64,000 bases of DNA from Motilibacter rhizosphaerae (GTDB lineage Bacteria; Actinomycetota; Actinomycetes; Motilibacterales; Motilibacteraceae). Both the position numbers and the translations under genes were made by a program. This document shows positions 61,051 through 64,000 of this stretch, piece after piece. The notes below the pieces were generated by a model. That model worked only from the letters and a program-made list of their open reading frames with translations. It was not told where the DNA came from and made no database searches. The stretch covers positions 186,001 through 250,000 of the forward strand of contig NZ_SGXD01000002.1 in assembly GCF_004216915.1 (NCBI RefSeq), given 5' to 3'. The first letter of the stretch is position 1; the number at the start of each line of letters is the position of its first letter.

Positions 61051-61774
61051 CGGGCTCCGGCTCGCGGTCGGCACGCTGAGCGCACTGCCGGTCCCGGCGC
61101 CGCGGCGGGTCGACCGGCGTACGGCGTCGCAGGCGATGCTCCTCGCCCCGCTCGTCGGGCTCGTGCTCGGGGGCGGGGCCGCCCTCGTCCTGGCCGGCGC
61201 CCGCACGGCCGGCGCCCCGCCCCTGCTCGCCGCGGTAGCGGCCGTCGCCGCGCTGGCCGTGCTCACGCGCGCCCTGCACCTCGACGGGCTCGCCGACACC
61301 GCGGACGGGCTCGGCTCCGGGAAGCCGGCCGAGCAGGCGCTCGAGATCATGAAGCGCTCGGACATCGGGCCGTTCGGCGTGGTGACGCTGCTGCTCGTGC
61401 TGCTCGCCGACGCCACCGCGCTGCCGGCCCTCCCGGCGCGCGACCTCGTCACCGCCGTCCTCGCCGGGCGGGCGGTCCTGCCCCTGGTCACGCGCCGCGG
61501 GACTCCCGCGGCGCGTACGGGAGGGCTCGGGGCGACTGTCGTCGGCACGGTCCCGCCGTGGGGCGCGGCGCTGGTCGTCGCCGCCTCCGCCGCCGCCGGC
61601 GCGCTCGTCAGCTGGTCGTGGCAGGGCGCGGCCGCGGTCCTCGTGGCACTGGTCGCCGGCGAGGGCGTGCGGCTGCGCTGCGTACGCCGCCTGGGCGGGG
61701 TGACCGGCGACGTCCTCGGCGCTGCGGTGGAGACGGGCACCCTCGCGGCGCTCGTCGTGCTGGCGCTGGCCTGA
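61040..61774 (+). CDS. cobS: Adenosylcobinamide-GDP ribazoletransferase
   Basis: Joins adenosylcobinamide-GDP and alpha-ribazole in the membrane, the last step of B12 assembly. 244 aa with about six helices. The acidic motif LHLDGLADTADGLGSGKPAEQALEI (DGxxDxxD) binds metal; MKRSDIGPFGVVTLLLVLL follows. It completes cobU-cobT-cobS, three overlapping genes. The corrin-ring genes are not in this window. Confidence 0.94.
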   Translation: MSSDGLRLAVGTLSALPVPAPRRVDRRTASQAMLLAPLVGLVLGGGAALVLAGARTAGAPPLLAAVAAVAALAVLTRALHLDGLADTADGLGSGKPAEQALEIMKRSDIGPFGVVTLLLVLLADATALPALPARDLVTAVLAGRAVLPLVTRRGTPAARTGGLGATVVGTVPPWGAALVVAASAAAGALVSWSWQGAAAVLVALVAGEGVRLRCVRRLGGVTGDVLGAAVETGTLAALVVLALA

Positions 61775-61817
61775 CTCCGGCGGCATGCCACCCGGTACTT
61801 CGGGCAAGGCTTGAGCC

Positions 61818-62657
61818 ATGACGACACCCACACCGACCACCGTCACGCTGAACAACGGCCTGCAGATCCCGCAGATCGGGTTCGGGGTGTTCCAGGTCGA
61901 CCCCGGCGAGACCTCGCCGGCCGTCCAGACCGCGCTCCAGTCCGGCTACCGCCTCATCGACACCGCACAGGGCTACCGCAACGAGGAGGGCGTCGGCCAG
62001 GCGCTGCGCGAGACCGACGTCCCGCGCGAGGACATCTTCGTCACGACGAAGCTCACCAACTCCGAGCACGGCCGCGACAAGGCCCTGCGGGCCTTCGACG
62101 GCAGCATGCAGAAGCTCGGCCTCGACGTCCTCGACCTGTTCCTCATCCACTGGCCGCTGCCGATGTACGACGAGTACGTCGAGACCTGGAAGGCGTTCGA
62201 GGAGCTTCTCGCGAGCGGCCGGGTGCGCTCAATCGGCGTCTCCAACTTCACGAAGGAGCACCTGCAGCGCCTCTTCGACGAGACGGGCACCGTGCCCGTG
62301 ATCAACCAGATCGAGCTGCACCCGCGCTTCCCGCAGGCTGAGCTGCGCGAGTTCCACGCCCAGCACGGGATCATCACGGAGTCCTGGAGCCCGATCGGCC
62401 AGGGCAAGGGGCTGCTCGACGAGCCGGTGCTCAAGGAGATCGGCGAGCAGTACGGGAAGTCGCCCGCGCAGGTCGTGCTCCGCTGGCACGTCCAGCTCGG
62501 CCTGGTGGCCATCCCGAAGTCGGTGACGCCGAGCCGCATCGCGGAGAACCTCGACGTCTTCGACTTCGCGCTCTCCGACGACGACCTCGCGAAGATCGCG
62601 ACCCTGGAGACCGGCGAGCGCATCGGCCCGGACCCGGCGACGGCGTCCTTCCGCTGA
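61818..62657 (+). CDS. Aldo/keto reductase, diketo-gluconate reductase type
   Basis: 279 aa NADPH-dependent reductase of the AKR5 group. NNGLQIPQIGFGVFQVDPGE, the catalytic DTAQGYRNEEGVGQAL (Asp, Tyr), VTTKLTNSEHG (Lys) and FLIHWPLPMYDEYVETW (His) are complete. The cofactor helix VAIPKSVTPSRIAENLDVF is present. Distinct in subfamily from the protein at 57596. Physiological substrate unknown. Confidence 0.92.
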   Translation: MTTPTPTTVTLNNGLQIPQIGFGVFQVDPGETSPAVQTALQSGYRLIDTAQGYRNEEGVGQALRETDVPREDIFVTTKLTNSEHGRDKALRAFDGSMQKLGLDVLDLFLIHWPLPMYDEYVETWKAFEELLASGRVRSIGVSNFTKEHLQRLFDETGTVPVINQIELHPRFPQAELREFHAQHGIITESWSPIGQGKGLLDEPVLKEIGEQYGKSPAQVVLRWHVQLGLVAIPKSVTPSRIAENLDVFDFALSDDDLAKIATLETGERIGPDPATASFR

Positions 62658-62671
62658 CCCGAGCGTGGTCG

Positions 62672-62700
62672 TGCACGTCCTGGGTGGCCCAGGACGTGCA
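62672..62700. terminator. Bidirectional terminator
   Basis: TGCACGTCCTGGG and CCCAGGACGTGCA form a perfect 13-bp stem with a TGG loop; flanking bases extend it with mismatches. It lies between the convergent reductase and kinase genes. Confidence 0.75.
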
Positions 62701-62703
62701 TGA

Positions 62704-63246
62704 TCACGAGGGGTGGGCGAGGGGGCCGAGCGCGTCGAGGATGCGCTGCACGCACTCCCCGGTCGACGTGGCCGAGGTGTCCAGGGACAGGTCGGCGAGC
62801 GAGGAGTAGATCGGGTCGCGGCCCTCGGCCAGCCGGCGCAGCGCGGCCTCCGGGTCGGGCGAGAGCCACGGGCGGTCCTCGCCGGTCCCGACCCGCTGCA
62901 CGAGCACCTCGATGGGGGCGTGCAGCCAGACCACGAGGGCGTCGGCCGAGCGCAGGGTGGCGATGTCGTCCTCGATCTCGACGACCCCGGCGGCGACACC
63001 GGCGACGAGGGGCGCCGGCTCGGCGAGCGCCTGGCGCAGCGCCCTCGACTCGGCCTGCCGGATCGCGGGGCGCCCCCCGGTGTCCAGCACCTGCCGCGTG
63101 GTGACGCCGTTGGCGCGGAGGACGAGCTCGTCGTTGTCGACGTACGGCCACCCCGTCGCGGCCGCGAGCGCCCCGCCGACCGTCGACTTCCCGACGGCCA
63201 TCATCCCCATGAGCAGGACGCGCGCCTCGCTCGGCTGCCCGGTCAC
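62704..63246 (-). CDS. P-loop kinase, shikimate-kinase-like
   Basis: 180 aa. P-loop [38 protein letters not shown] in the substrate position, and the lid region [20 protein letters not shown] resemble shikimate kinase. The GGG loop that binds shikimate is replaced by GVAAGVVEI, so the substrate may differ; a true AroK probably lies elsewhere with aroB/aroC. GTG 63246 overlaps the gcvT stop (GTGA). Confidence 0.8.
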   Translation of the reverse strand: MTGQPSEARVLLMGMMAVGKSTVGGALAAATGWPYVDNDELVLRANGVTTRQVLDTGGRPAIRQAESRALRQALAEPAPLVAGVAAGVVEIEDDIATLRSADALVVWLHAPIEVLVQRVGTGEDRPWLSPDPEAALRRLAEGRDPIYSSLADLSLDTSATSTGECVQRILDALGPLAHPS

Positions 63247-64000
63247 CCTCTGACCCTGCTCGGCACGAACGGCGGGGCGACGACCCGCACCCGGCTGGTC
63301 CGGCCCCGCACGTCGAGCTCGAGCTCCGTGCCCGGCTCGACGTCGGGCGGGAGCAGCGCGAGGCCGATGCCGACCCTGCGCGTCGGGGAGAAGGTCCCGG
63401 ACGTCACCTCGCCGACCGGCGCACCGTCGCGCAGGACCGGCATGTGCGAGCGCGGGATGCCCCGGTCGAGGGCCTCGATGCCGTGCAGCACCCGGCGCGG
63501 CCCGGCCTCCCGCTCGGCGAGCAGCGCCTCGCGGCCCCAGAACGCCGGCTTCGCCCAGCCCACCGCCCACGAGCAGCGGGCCTGCACGGGCGAGATCTCC
63601 CGCGACAGGTCCTGGCCGTGGAGGGGGTAGCCCATCTCCGTGCGCAGCGTGTCGCGCGCGCCGAGCCCGCAGGGCACCGCACCTGCGGCCAGCAGCGCGT
63701 CGAACGCCTGCTCTGCCGCGCCGGCGGGGACCACCAGCTCGTAGCCGCGCTCCCCGGTGTAGCCGGTGCGGCAGACCGTGAGCTCCGTCCCGAACGCCTC
63801 GGCCTCCACGAAGGACATGTAGCGGTGCCCGGTCGGCAGGCCGACCGCCTCCAGCACCGCGTCGCTGGTCGGGCCCTGCACCGCGAGGATGGCGTACTCC
63901 CCGTGGCGGTCGACGACCTCGACGCCGTCGGGCGCGCCCTCGGCGAGCAGCCGGGCGACCTCGGCGGCGTTCGCCGCGTTGGGCACGAGCAGCAGGTCGT
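63243..64000 (-). CDS. gcvT: Aminomethyltransferase, glycine cleavage T protein (5' end outside window)
   Basis: Transfers the methylene from lipoamide-bound glycine to tetrahydrofolate. About 252 C-terminal residues are present, running off the right edge. [57 protein letters not shown], and the C-terminal [20 protein letters not shown] are typical. It is translationally coupled to the downstream kinase. The usual gcvT position beside cobT/cobS and DUF3043 matches other actinomycetes. Confidence 0.94.
   Translation of the reverse strand, partial: DLLLVPNAANAAEVARLLAEGAPDGVEVVDRHGEYAILAVQGPTSDAVLEAVGLPTGHRYMSFVEAEAFGTELTVCRTGYTGERGYELVVPAGAAEQAFDALLAAGAVPCGLGARDTLRTEMGYPLHGQDLSREISPVQARCSWAVGWAKPAFWGREALLAEREAGPRRVLHGIEALDRGIPRSHMPVLRDGAPVGEVTSGTFSPTRRVGIGLALLPPDVEPGTELELDVRGRTSRVRVVAPPFVPSRVRG

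Overview
The window is chromosomal DNA from a high-GC actinomycete. The evidence is very GC-rich third codon positions, frequent GTG starts, an actinobacterial respiratory supercomplex (diheme QcrC, QcrA, QcrB, CtaC/D/E and the small CtaF), mycobacterial-type PimB, AdoK and ErpA neighbours, and a 10-methyl fatty acid gene pair. Gene order from about 13.5 kb to the end follows, from memory, the Mycobacterium tuberculosis segment plsC-glucokinase-fadD15-pimB-DEDD exonuclease-trpD-ctaE-qcrCAB-ctaC-adoK-erpA-cobT-cobS-gcvT, and the matching Streptomyces segment. The left end (dxs, xylHGF, ROK regulator) matches the Streptomyces dxs-xylFGH-rok7B7 locus. No tRNA, rRNA, insertion sequence, prophage or CRISPR array was seen.

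Region 1 (1-10.4 kb) is isoprenoid synthesis (dxs) followed by a pentose/xylan module. It holds a xylose-type ABC importer (xylF, xylG, xylH), a ROK repressor, a LacI-family regulator and a secreted GH10 xylanase. The regulatory DNA is rich: a consensus-like xylanase promoter whose start point lies next to an inverted repeat, a related palindrome near the LacI gene, and a stem-loop between xylF and xylG. Region 2 (10.4-19.4 kb) holds two near-identical hairpin repeats, acnA, plsC, an esterase, a large secreted Ig-like protein, an EEP-family nuclease and a ROK glucokinase. Region 3 (19.7-31.6 kb) holds an acyl-CoA ligase, PimB mannosyltransferase, a methyltransferase, a lipoprotein metalloprotease, an NYN RNase-like protein, a DEDD-UvrC-like fusion, PBP4, TrpD and a receiver-domain protein.

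Region 4 (31.8-41.6 kb) is the cytochrome bcc-aa3 supercomplex in two operons (ctaE-qcrCAB and ctaC-ctaD-ctaF), separated by a VOC/HxlR pair and an L,D-transpeptidase. Region 5 (41.8-50.1 kb) holds a cysteine desulfurase/TusA pair, aat, adoK, erpA, nadA and tmsA-tmsB. Region 6 (50.1-55.1 kb) is more accessory. A MarR/SRPBCC operon diverges from an MFS transporter. It is followed by a tiny transcription unit (micro-ORF MSKDWK with a strong Shine-Dalgarno and terminator) and a membrane GGDEF-EAL protein behind a sigma28/WhiG-like promoter. Region 7 (55.1-64 kb) holds pspA/pspAA, a DUF3043 protein, a NodB-type deacetylase, two aldo/keto reductases, cobU-cobT-cobS, a shikimate-kinase-like protein and the 3' part of gcvT.

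At nine starts a -10-like hexamer ends 6-7 bases before the GTG/ATG with no Shine-Dalgarno between, which suggests widespread leaderless transcription. The best candidates for something new are the activator-like repeats plus micro-ORF unit at 52.33-52.54 kb and the sigma28-like promoter that follows it.
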